Shown here: positions 1 to 7,469 of the stretch, one piece after another
How positions within the stretch are numbered: the first letter of the stretch is position 1
Layout: each line of letters opens with the position of its first letter
Notes under the pieces: generated by a model
Seen by the model: only the letters and a program-made list of their open reading frames with translations
Database searches by the model: none
Told to the model about the DNA's origin: nothing
Made by a program: the position numbers and the translations under genes
Assembly (NCBI GenBank): GCA_938092015.1
Contig: CALKOT010000007.1
Coordinates: 1-49,790, forward strand
DNA length: 49,790 nucleotides
Direction of reading: 5' to 3'
DNA from: an uncultured Paracoccaceae bacterium
GTDB lineage: Bacteria > Pseudomonadota > Alphaproteobacteria > Rhodobacterales > Rhodobacteraceae

Positions 1-12
1 AAAGGGAGAAAA

Positions 13-873
13 TCAAAAAACTGACAATCCGACAGCGACGCTTGCAACATCAAAAACAAGCAGCATAATCAAGCATACAAACGAGCCAGAGCCTCCAATG
101 CTCAAAACGCTCTGATGCCCCACTTTATTCGACGACGGACAGTCGCCACCTTCAACACCATCGATGCGAAAGCCGTTTACGCCGTTTAGTGTACTTAGTG
201 GCAGATCAGCGGAAAACGGATCTTTGGAACCGAACACAACATAGCTTGAGCCTGCATTTCGTTCGCCGTCCACATCAGCGCGATAGGCGCCAATCAGCAG
301 ATCAGCAATTCCGTCGCCATTAACATCCCCCGCAGAAGAAACGATGTTGCCGCTATTGTCGTCGCCCGCCTCTCCAGCAAGTCTGAAACCGTTGGTTCCA
401 TCAAAGCCGTCAACGGACAAATCGGCTGCAAACCGGGATTGCGAGCCAAAAATGACGTAACTGGCCCCTGCGTAGAGCGCATCGGAAAAGCCTGCTCTTC
501 TCGCTCCGATAATGAATTCATCAATGCCATCGCCATTGATGTCCCCAGCAAAGGAAACATTTGCGTCGCTAAAATCGTAAAGCCATGAGCCATCAATCCG
601 AAAACCGTTGGCGCCATTCAGGTTTTCAAGGGAAAGGTTTGCCGAGGACGGCGTCGCGGAACCGAACACGACGTAGCTTGAGCCGCGATATTCCTCCCCA
701 CTAGAATAGGGCCTGCGCTCTCCAATGATAAGATCAGCAAAGCCATCTCCGTTTATGTCACCGGCAGAAGAAACGGAGTTGCCCGATCGATCGAGCTTGA
801 CTGCGCCATCGATGCGAAAGCCGTTGGAGCCATCTAGATCGCCAAGAGAAATCACCGGCTCGAATACACTCAT
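13..873 (-). CDS. FG-GAP repeat (integrin alpha-like) protein, truncated or chimeric C-terminus
   Basis: The 286-residue product has three FG-GAP/beta-propeller repeats with the calcium-binding core D-[IV]-N-G-D-G at about residues 39-44, 111-116 and 184-189. Each is followed by an IIG-type strand and a SSYVVFGS-type strand. Such repeats form calcium-binding beta-propeller blades in secreted or surface proteins. A fourth repeat starts (NGFRIDGVEGGD, ending near residue 244) and then breaks off. The last 40 or so residues are unrelated, hydrophobic and encoded by AT-richer DNA. The family normally has more repeats, so this is probably a disrupted or rearranged gene with the break near position 145. 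There is no obvious signal peptide at the N-terminus, as in type I-secreted repeat proteins. The function is inferred only from the repeats. Confidence 0.7.
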   Translation of the reverse strand: MSVFEPVISLGDLDGSNGFRIDGAVKLDRSGNSVSSAGDINGDGFADLIIGERRPYSSGEEYRGSSYVVFGSATPSSANLSLENLNGANGFRIDGSWLYDFSDANVSFAGDINGDGIDEFIIGARRAGFSDALYAGASYVIFGSQSRFAADLSVDGFDGTNGFRLAGEAGDDNSGNIVSSAGDVNGDGIADLLIGAYRADVDGERNAGSSYVVFGSKDPFSADLPLSTLNGVNGFRIDGVEGGDCPSSNKVGHQSVLSIGGSGSFVCLIMLLVFDVASVAVGLSVF

Positions 874-1029
874 TGAAAATACCTTTTTGCAATCCGCTCT
901 CGTGTGGAAAACATCTTTACCTGATGTCTGAATGACACCTCAAAAAAGGTCAAATGACAATCACTGATTTACCCCGCACGCCATACCGAACTGTTCTCGG
1001 AACGACATGTTAGACAGTGATGCGAACTG

Positions 1030-1407
1030 TCAGACCGACACGTACGACACATGCAATTTGTTCCCATCCAGGTCCCGACAATAGGCGCCATAATACCCGG
1101 CGCTGTAGGAACGTGGGCCGGGCCGGCCTTCGTCGGCGCCCCCCGCCGCCAATGCGGCTTTATAAAAGGCGTGCACGCCGTCTTGTGAGGGCGCAGCGAA
1201 CATGACCTGTACGCCATTGCCGACAGTCGCAGGGCCCTTGTTGAAAGGCGTCAGCACCCAGAATGACGCCGCGCCGCCGGGCGGGCCATAGCCAATCTCC
1301 ACTTCATCTTCCGCAAGGCGCGCCATGCCAATGGTCGCGAGGACGTCGTCATAGAATGCGCCTGCCGCTTTCAGGTCATTGGTTCCAACACACACGCCAT
1401 TCAGCAT
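1030..1407 (-). CDS. VOC (glyoxalase/bleomycin-resistance fold) family protein
   Basis: The 125-residue product has the single-domain vicinal-oxygen-chelate pattern. The N-terminus VGTNDLKAAGAFYDDVL is the usual first beta-alpha unit. The C-terminus has AYCRDLDGNKLHVSYV, the conserved 'DPdGN' strand with a potential metal or substrate position. The length is normal for the lactoylglutathione-lyase-like subgroup. The substrate cannot be told from sequence; members include glyoxalases, dioxygenases and resistance proteins. It stands alone between the FG-GAP gene and a DUF3592 gene on the same strand, with no sign of an operon partner. Confidence 0.85.
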   Translation of the reverse strand: MLNGVCVGTNDLKAAGAFYDDVLATIGMARLAEDEVEIGYGPPGGAASFWVLTPFNKGPATVGNGVQVMFAAPSQDGVHAFYKAALAAGGADEGRPGPRSYSAGYYGAYCRDLDGNKLHVSYVSV

Positions 1408-1452
1408 TTTCCACCCTCCCGTCTATTGGTTTGTTAAGGTTGAGGGCGCCTT

Positions 1453-1971
1453 TCACCTCATCCTGTTTACTGATGCTGCCTTTGGCTTGTGCTTCAGCTT
1501 ACGACCCCGGGTCGCGAACCAGCCAATGGCCACGAAGATCACGCCAAACAATGTGAATATGGCGCCAAAGCCCCAGGTCGACACGAAATCATTGACCCGC
1601 ATATCGGAAGGATCGTCGGGGTTGAACGAAACTTCGACTTCAGACCCAACCGGGAAATTGTAACTGCTGGAGCGGAGGTTTGGCGCACCCACATGCCTTG
1701 CCCCGAACTGATCCTCATAGCGTAGTGTCGGCTTATAGCTGATGGTCGTTTTCCAGTTGCCGTCATTGTCACGTTTGCGCGTTTTGATCCGCTCAACAGA
1801 CAGCACTTCCGCCGTTGTCGTAAGGGCGGTCTGTTGGAAAGAATATGAGGTATAAAGAAACGACACTCCCATGCCGGTGTAGACAAGCCCAACGGCAAGG
1901 AATATCCATCTGACCAGCTTAGATTTACTGGCGGATTCTAGCTGATGCTGATTGTCCGGGGAAAGCGTCAT
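1453..1971 (-). CDS. DUF3592 family membrane protein
   Basis: The predicted 172-residue protein has one membrane segment near residues 20-40 and a second near residues 135-155. Between them is an extracytoplasmic beta-rich domain with a charged strand (KTRKRDNDGNW), typical of DUF3592. The start was placed at ATG 1971 (MTLSPDN) because AAGGA lies just upstream. An in-frame start 21 codons earlier has no such site and adds an uncharacteristic tail. The function of the family is unknown. It is divergent from the MFS gene at 2119. Confidence 0.75.
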   Translation of the reverse strand: MTLSPDNQHQLESASKSKLVRWIFLAVGLVYTGMGVSFLYTSYSFQQTALTTTAEVLSVERIKTRKRDNDGNWKTTISYKPTLRYEDQFGARHVGAPNLRSSSYNFPVGSEVEVSFNPDDPSDMRVNDFVSTWGFGAIFTLFGVIFVAIGWFATRGRKLKHKPKAASVNRMR

Positions 1972-2118
1972 GGGGTCATCCTTATCGATGCCGCAACTAT
2001 GCGTTGGCGCCTGGACCGGTGGCAAGCGACGCAACGGCGTCTGACGTTTAGATTGACCCGCCGCGACGAGAGGCGCTCATAGGCGTCATGCTCATCAACG
2101 AAGACAGAGGGGTCTGAT

Positions 2119-3261
2119 ATGGGACGCGCCTGGCCGATATTGATCCTACTTGGCTTTTGCCAATTCTGCGCCAGCTGGGGCTCACTCGCCATCATTGCCG
2201 TACAGGTTGAGATGCGAAGCGGCCTCAACGTTTCCACTGACGATATTGCGGCGCTGATTTGGGCGTTTTCGTTTTCACTGGCCATCGGGGCGCCGCTTGC
2301 GCAGGCGATCATCGGGCACTGGGACCGTCGCGCGATGCTGTTCGCGTCTCTCACCATGCTGGGGTTTGGCGCCATAGCGCTGGGATTTGCGCAAGGCTGG
2401 GAACAGGCGATGGCGGCGCGTGTCGTGATGGCGTTGGGGGCTGCGTCTGTGATGCCGACTGCGTCGGTCATTGCGGCGTCTGTGGTAACGCCTGAACAGC
2501 GCCCCGCCGCGATGTCTGTCGTGTTCGGCGGCTTGACGGCGTCACTGGTCATCGCCCTGCCTATATCGTCAGCAGTGGCGGAGGCGTTGGGCTGGCGCGC
2601 GGCATGGTTTGTCGCGGGCAGCGCGGCGTTCACAGCGGCATTGGGCGTGGTTCTGGGCGTGCCCGGGGGCGTGCGTGGGACGCGGGCGTCGCTGGGCGCA
2701 ATGCTATCGGTTCTGTCCAGCCGGGCGACCGGCCTGACCATTATGACTACGCTGCTGCTGATCTGCGGCGGGTTCATCACCTATTCGATGATGGCGTTCT
2801 GGTTCGTTGAGGTGGGTGAGGCGCCCCGATCCGCCCTGACATTCGCATTGCTGCTGGGCGGCATCGCATCTGTCGGCGGGAACGCCGCATCGTCCTTCAT
2901 CGTTACGGCGCTGGGGCGTGAGGGGACGATACTGAGCGGTCTGGCCTTTACGGCCCTCTGCTTCCTGATCCTCTACGCCACGCCGCATGTCTACCTGCTG
3001 TCCTACCCTGCCTTCATCTGCTTTGGCGTTGGTTGGTCGATGTGCCTCGCGCCTCTACAGGCCAGACTTATGGAAACGGCCGGAGAGAGGGCGCAACTGG
3101 CGCTGGCCCTGAACGCTTCTGCGTTTTTCGGAGGTCAGGGGCTGGGCGCGTTTGGCGGCGGAGCGGTCTATGAGGCGTTCGGGCCGGTCATGCTGCCGCT
3201 GGCGTCGGTGTGCGTGTTGTGCGGGGCGACGGGGTTGTTCTTTGTGTCGCGGAGAGGGTGA
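2119..3261 (+). CDS. Major facilitator superfamily (MFS) transporter
   Basis: The 380-residue protein is hydrophobic throughout and has the length and segment spacing of a 12-helix MFS carrier. A loop with GHWDRRAMLFASLTM after helix 2 corresponds to the MFS motif A region (GxxxDRxGRR). A second pseudo-repeat begins near residue 190. The product should be an inner-membrane secondary transporter; the substrate is unknown. The ATG at 2119 follows a GAGGGG ribosome-binding site. No transporter-linked regulator is adjacent, so the role is open. Confidence 0.87.
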   Translation: MGRAWPILILLGFCQFCASWGSLAIIAVQVEMRSGLNVSTDDIAALIWAFSFSLAIGAPLAQAIIGHWDRRAMLFASLTMLGFGAIALGFAQGWEQAMAARVVMALGAASVMPTASVIAASVVTPEQRPAAMSVVFGGLTASLVIALPISSAVAEALGWRAAWFVAGSAAFTAALGVVLGVPGGVRGTRASLGAMLSVLSSRATGLTIMTTLLLICGGFITYSMMAFWFVEVGEAPRSALTFALLLGGIASVGGNAASSFIVTALGREGTILSGLAFTALCFLILYATPHVYLLSYPAFICFGVGWSMCLAPLQARLMETAGERAQLALALNASAFFGGQGLGAFGGGAVYEAFGPVMLPLASVCVLCGATGLFFVSRRG

Positions 3262-3332
3262 AACAGTGAATGCTTCTTTAACCGCCAGCCCCGCGCGCAG
3301 AGGGCTAAAACACAACCAAATCACGATCGAGA

Positions 3333-3884
3333 TCAATTCTCACTTAAATGGCAATTCGATAAAACAAGCCCATCACGTCTTATCTCTTCAATTATCCCGG
3401 TAAACTGCACTACTTTACTAGCTTCGAAGTTCTGCAAGAACGCAGTCCGAATCTGAAATTCTTTGCCTGATAAGTTTTCTTCTCTACACATCATCAAAGA
3501 TTGCATATGTGCGATTTCTGGCCCCCATCCACCAAAATTTAGAGCATAGTGAAAGACGTCGGCACCATTGATGTCTTCTTTTACCGTTTCTTAAAGATAG
3601 CCTTCGAATCGCTTTCGCCCCACTAACGGCTTTCCAACCCAGTCCTCCGAAAAACTATCTTTGTTTATGTCTTCCGAGAAAGCGTAGACTTCTAGATCTT
3701 CAAAATCTAATTCGAATGACCTGCAGTTGATGTCGATTTGAATCAATAAAGCCAAAATAAAGTAAACCAACGACAAAACTACGGCTAATCCACTGAGCAT
3801 AGAGATCCATCTTTCAGTGAGAAGATCCCACCAATGACCAACAAAACCCAGCCAATTAAAAATCCGTCTCAATCTAAATATCAC
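3333..3884 (-). pseudogene. Unidentified membrane-protein gene split by an in-frame TAA
   Basis: Reading from GTG 3884 gives 97 residues with an amphipathic Trp-rich N-terminus and one membrane helix (about residues 30-52), then TAA at 3591-3593. Immediately after the stop the same frame stays open for 85 more codons to TGA at 3333-3335. That part reads like real protein (ETVKEDINGADVFHYALN, later FQIRTAFLQNFEASK). The simplest reading is one gene of 183 residues broken by a single nonsense substitution. Base composition is clearly more AT-rich than the neighbours, which suggests recent acquisition. I do not recognise the family. A genuinely short 97-residue protein is the alternative. Confidence 0.6.
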
Positions 3885-3970
3885 TCATTTATTAGAAGCA
3901 TAAGAGACCTACCCTAACTCGCTTCCAACCAGCCCGCAAACAACTCACCCCCCTGCGCCTTGTTCGCCTC

Positions 3971-4447
3971 TCAGTCGTCAGCCAAGCCGCCATCGGCGTT
4001 ATCTGACACAAACTTCAGACACTGAAACGGCACCCCGGCGCGGCGGCACGCCCTAGCCAATGCGAACGCCTCCATGTCCACCAGATCGCAGGCCAGTTCC
4101 GGCGTCTCCGCCGCGAAGCTGTCGCCTGTGCCAACAGTCGGGCCGTCTCCCCAGCGTTCATCATGGGGCGGGGCGTCGCCGTAGGTTTCTCCGAGCGGCG
4201 TGCCCAAGGGCCGAAGGTCCATGTCGCGCTGGACGGCGCGGCCGCACTCGATCAAGCCGGTGAGCATTGTGTTCACAGCCCCAGCTGAGCCGTAGTTGAT
4301 GGCGAGGGTCGGGTTATGCTTAGCCAACGCCTCCGCCGCCGTGAGGGCCGCGTTCACCTTGCCGACGCCAGTGTAAATGACGCGATGCGGGGCGACCATT
4401 TGGGCGGGAAGCTCATCTTCCAATGCGACGAAAATCAATGTGGTCAT
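3971..4447 (-). CDS. Nucleoside phosphorylase/MTA-SAH nucleosidase-like protein, C-terminus cut by TGA
   Basis: The product (158 residues) resembles the PNP/UDP-phosphorylase fold seen in 5'-methylthioadenosine/S-adenosylhomocysteine nucleosidases. It has TLIFVALEDELP at the N-terminus, the glycine-rich INYGSAGAV (residue ~50), CDLVDMEAFALARAC (the ME ribose-binding motif) and KFVSDNAD, whose Asp is the usual base-contacting or catalytic residue. The start at 4447 makes an ATGA overlap with the upstream gene's stop, implying translational coupling. Oddly, the TGA at 3971-3973 follows 'LADD', where relatives usually have DDW. The same frame then continues with EANKAQGGELFAGWLEAS to TAG at 3914-3916. 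So 19 residues, including the probable Trp, are lost. Activity after truncation is uncertain. Confidence 0.75.
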   Translation of the reverse strand: MTTLIFVALEDELPAQMVAPHRVIYTGVGKVNAALTAAEALAKHNPTLAINYGSAGAVNTMLTGLIECGRAVQRDMDLRPLGTPLGETYGDAPPHDERWGDGPTVGTGDSFAAETPELACDLVDMEAFALARACRRAGVPFQCLKFVSDNADGGLADD

Positions 4448-5442
4448 GTCTGGCGATCCTCCCACAGCGCTTCGGCCATCTGGTCCGCGCGCGCGATGTC
4501 GGTTTCAGCGCCCGCGACGAACAGCGCAGCGCCGGTGGTGGCGATGACGATGGCTGTGGCGAAGTCATCCCGCGCTGAGCCGTCCCAGAGGCGCATCATT
4601 GCGTCGATGCTGGGCGCTTCGTCATCGGATTTCATGCGCTTGGCGGCCGCGCCTTCCAGCGCGGGCATTTTCAGGTCGAACGGGCCGGCGGCGTTGTAGC
4701 CGTATAGCTCAATCGCCTTGCCTGGATGGCGCTCAAACTCCCCACCGCCGCCTTTGACGACCCCTATAGCATGTTGACCCAGCAGTTGCGCGGAATCGGA
4801 CTGCAGCGCGCGGTAGGTCGGGTGGAAGACACCCTGGACTGAGACCGGCGCGCCGGTCGGGTTCAGCGCGCGAAGGGCGGTGTTGAGGGGAGAGCGGAGG
4901 CCAAGGACCGTGCGCAACTGAAGAAGTCGCAGCGCCTCTGCATCCAGATCGCCGAGAGGGATATATGTGATCCCCTCTGCATCCAGCGCCGCCTTCGCCT
5001 CATCAGGCGTAGCGGCGAAAGGAATGCTCAGCGCTTCCGCCCCTTTGATGGCGGATGCAGGGTGGGTGAGGTGAGAGTTCCAGCCATGGATCGCGACGCT
5101 GCGGCCCGTCCCCGCAACCAGCTTTGCAGCCAACAGAAACAAAGGCGCGCCGCGCGTGCGGCCTGCGGCGTATGAAGGCCAGTCGATGGCAGGTTGCAGA
5201 CTTCGCCACTCTGGCAAGCGCGCTCGCATCACTTCAACAAACCCGGCGATTTCGGCTGCATCCTCGCCCCGATAACGCATCAGCATGAAAAGGGCGCCGA
5301 CGGCCTCTGCCGCTGCATTCCCCGCCATGATCTGGGTTAGCGCATCGCGGGCCTCATCCTGCGTCAGCCCCCTGCCCCGCGACGGGCCGCGGGCCATGGC
5401 GCGGACGTATTCGGCGATGGCTTCGCCGCCTCTTTCAGTCAT
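4444..5442 (-). CDS. Glycosyltransferase family 3 protein, TrpD2/YbiB-like
   Basis: The predicted 332-residue protein has the N-terminal helical domain of anthranilate phosphoribosyltransferase-like proteins (residues ~5-75, DEARDALTQIMAG). A large alpha/beta domain follows with HGWNSHLTHPASAIKGAEAL, GLRSPLNTALRALNP and VQGVFHPTY. These match the TrpD2/YbiB branch, which is structurally related to TrpD but binds nucleic acid and lacks a proven TrpD role. It is not in a tryptophan operon, which supports that reading. ATG 5442 was taken as start; a GTG at 5463 overlapping the DUF192 stop is an alternative. Its stop overlaps the nucleosidase start. Confidence 0.8.
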   Translation of the reverse strand: MTERGGEAIAEYVRAMARGPSRGRGLTQDEARDALTQIMAGNAAAEAVGALFMLMRYRGEDAAEIAGFVEVMRARLPEWRSLQPAIDWPSYAAGRTRGAPLFLLAAKLVAGTGRSVAIHGWNSHLTHPASAIKGAEALSIPFAATPDEAKAALDAEGITYIPLGDLDAEALRLLQLRTVLGLRSPLNTALRALNPTGAPVSVQGVFHPTYRALQSDSAQLLGQHAIGVVKGGGGEFERHPGKAIELYGYNAAGPFDLKMPALEGAAAKRMKSDDEAPSIDAMMRLWDGSARDDFATAIVIATTGAALFVAGAETDIARADQMAEALWEDRQT

Positions 5443-5455
5443 CGGGGCTGATCGC

Positions 5456-5929
5456 TCATTCACATTTCCATGCTGGCCTGGCGACAGCGGGATGGCGCAC
5501 GGGCGCGCCGACGCGAATGCCTGCCGCTTTCGCCTCACCCCCGTTCAGTTCAAGTACTGTTTGGGCCGCGCAGCCAGATGGCAACGCCTCTTCCGAATAG
5601 GGCGTTGTGTCAGCCGCGATGGAACAGACGATGCCCCGTTCATTGATGTAGATGATATCCAGCGGCAGGGGGGTGTTTTTCATCCAGAAGGCGACGGGCC
5701 GCCCCGTCGGATATACAAAATACATGCCATGATCGCGTGGCATCGTCTCGCGGAACATCAATCCCTGCGCCCGCTCAGCCGCATCATCAGCAATTTCGAT
5801 TGAGTACGTGCTGACACCCGCACCTGTGCGGATGTCGATTTGTTCGTCAGTGCAGGCAATCGCCTGCCCTGCCACCAGCAGGGCGGTCAGGCCGAGGGTT
5901 GCTCCGTTTCGACGCTTTCCCATTGGCAT
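5456..5929 (-). CDS. DUF192 family exported protein
   Basis: The product is 157 residues. An N-terminal hydrophobic stretch (residues ~10-25, ending AIAC) looks like a signal peptide and could be a lipoprotein-type cleavage site. The DUF192 core follows: ERAQGLMFRETMP, then MYFVYP, then the signature VAFWMKNTPLPLDIIYI. The family is a small beta-barrel fold of unknown function and is usually periplasmic. The start lies inside the cold-shock gene, so the two reading frames overlap by about 43 bp on the same strand. ATG 5923 two codons later is equally possible. Confidence 0.82.
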   Translation of the reverse strand: MPMGKRRNGATLGLTALLVAGQAIACTDEQIDIRTGAGVSTYSIEIADDAAERAQGLMFRETMPRDHGMYFVYPTGRPVAFWMKNTPLPLDIIYINERGIVCSIAADTTPYSEEALPSGCAAQTVLELNGGEAKAAGIRVGAPVRHPAVARPAWKCE

Positions 5930-6432
5930 ACCTCGGACGACATCTTTCCGCGCGGCCCGGCGACAATCTTTGTCGCCAATGCCTCACCTGCGTCCAAATC
6001 GGTGATCCCCGCCAGGCGAAGCGTCTCCATATGGACAAATACATCCGCTTTGTCGCCGAAGATGTTCAAAAAGCCAAAGCCTTTCGCCCGGTCGAACCAT
6101 TTGATGCGGGCCGGCATCCAATCAGATGCGTCCTGCGTTACTTCAGCAACCTGAGTTGGCAAAGGATCAGCCGTTATCGCCGGATCGTCGCCCATCTCAA
6201 GGATGGCGACGGCCTGACGGCCACGTTCGCCTTCAACTGCTTCCAAGGTGATGCTTGCGCCTTCGGGCGCTTCGCTGACATTCGAACGTCTCAGGCAGTT
6301 GGCGTGCAACAACACATCGCCTCCACCGTCATCGACAGCTACGAAACCATACCCCTTTACGCCATCGTACCACTTAACGCAGCCCTTCAGGATCTCTGTC
6401 GCTACTGAGCTTGCCCCACTCAAAATCGCCAC
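5887..6432 (-). CDS. Two-domain cold-shock (CSD) protein
   Basis: The 181-residue protein contains two cold-shock domains. The first (residues ~15-80) has KWYDGVKGYGFV as RNP1 and DVLLHA as RNP2. The second (residues ~105-170) has KWFDRAKGFGFL and DVFVHM. A linker of about 25 residues separates them. Each domain is a five-stranded OB-fold that binds single-stranded RNA or DNA. Tandem-domain Csp proteins of this length are common in alphaproteobacteria. The first start is GTG 6432, but a TTG at 6423 has better spacing to GGAG. The gene leads a same-strand run of CSP, DUF192, TrpD2-like and nucleosidase genes. Confidence 0.88.
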   Translation of the reverse strand: MAILSGASSVATEILKGCVKWYDGVKGYGFVAVDDGGGDVLLHANCLRRSNVSEAPEGASITLEAVEGERGRQAVAILEMGDDPAITADPLPTQVAEVTQDASDWMPARIKWFDRAKGFGFLNIFGDKADVFVHMETLRLAGITDLDAGEALATKIVAGPRGKMSSEVCQWESVETEQPSA

Positions 6433-6555
6433 TCCACTACCAGTCCCCTGAGCTATTGGGGTATGTCTCTACAACGAGACTTTCGCCATGCAAAGTCTAC
6501 AACTTGGACATAGTGTCTTTCTTGGACAGCCGCGCGTCAAGAGGTACTGAATCGC

Positions 6556-7401
6556 ATGAGTCGTATTATACAAGTCGTCAGCACCATTTTCCTGGTCGGC
6601 ACCGTGATGGCTTGTGCGCCGAAAACAGCGCCAGATCCACGCCTGTCGGGGCCATCAGTTGTTGACCTGAACCGAATGGCCAGCGCCCCTGGTGCCCCCA
6701 CAATAATCTCGCGCAGTCCAGGCGACACCGCCGCAGCGACGAACTTGGCGGCCCGCTATCTTGGCGGACGCCTGCCCGAAGCGCGCGGCCTGCGGTTCTT
6801 AGAGATATCAGCAATACCTTACTTAAGGCGGTCTCCCGAAGGGGCGGCGTTTCTGAACCTGAAATCACCGCGCGCGCTCGCCCGTGGCGCCCCAGCGGAA
6901 ATTTGCCCCGCTGCAGCGACCTCATCCGCTGGCGCTGAGACCGCCATCGGCGCGATGGAAGATGCGCTTAATCAATGCCTTGGGCAACTTTCTGCACGTG
7001 GCGCAAACACGTCCTGTGGTTGTCGGGTGATGGCTGTGGATAACGCACTGGTGGCATCGAGACGCGACTTCGTTTTTGCGCCGGGAGTGTCCGCCTTTAT
7101 GATTCGAAGCGGGACAGGTGAAGCTGAACGGCTGATCGCCGAATCGGAACCGGCCCCAAATGGCGGCGAATCGGTGGTATTGCGGAACGCCAGTGGCGCT
7201 GTCGCCGTTCTTGGTTTGAAGGGCGGCGACGCCGAACTTCGGCTCAGGTCGGCGCCGACAGTTATCTGGCGCGGCCCACGAGAATTCTTCGGCTATCGCC
7301 GCGGCAGGCTGTCAGAGAGGATGGTTCTGACATCAGATGATAGAAAGATCATACGTTTGCTGATCGGCGTCGAAAACCGCGACGCAGTCGCTGCAAAGTA
7401 A
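6556..7401 (+). CDS. Predicted lipoprotein of unknown function
   Basis: The 281-residue product begins with a classical lipoprotein signal: short positive N-terminus, hydrophobic core and lipobox V-M-A-C with Cys20 as the lipidation site. The mature part contains a cluster of cysteines (ICPAA, NQCLGQLS, TSCGCRVM) at about residues 115-155, which may form disulphides. I do not recognise a domain. AAGAGGT lies a few bases upstream of ATG 6556. It is divergent from the cold-shock gene and sits just upstream of aminopeptidase P on the same strand, with a 68-bp gap. Confidence 0.7.
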   Translation: MSRIIQVVSTIFLVGTVMACAPKTAPDPRLSGPSVVDLNRMASAPGAPTIISRSPGDTAAATNLAARYLGGRLPEARGLRFLEISAIPYLRRSPEGAAFLNLKSPRALARGAPAEICPAAATSSAGAETAIGAMEDALNQCLGQLSARGANTSCGCRVMAVDNALVASRRDFVFAPGVSAFMIRSGTGEAERLIAESEPAPNGGESVVLRNASGAVAVLGLKGGDAELRLRSAPTVIWRGPREFFGYRRGRLSERMVLTSDDRKIIRLLIGVENRDAVAAK

Positions 7402-7469
7402 GCCAGATGGAAACGGCGACACACCTATGACGCCACTATGTTCAATCGCATCAGGAAGGAACGTTTTTC

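Noticed and set aside
1968-2780. 270-codon antisense frame against the MFS gene
   Set aside because: A shadow frame caused by high GC content; low-complexity Ala/Pro/Ser/Arg composition and no family resemblance.
5887-5929. Frameshift between the DUF192 and cold-shock genes because of their overlap
   Set aside because: Both proteins are complete by family length and their domains lie outside the overlap, so this is an ordinary same-strand overlap.
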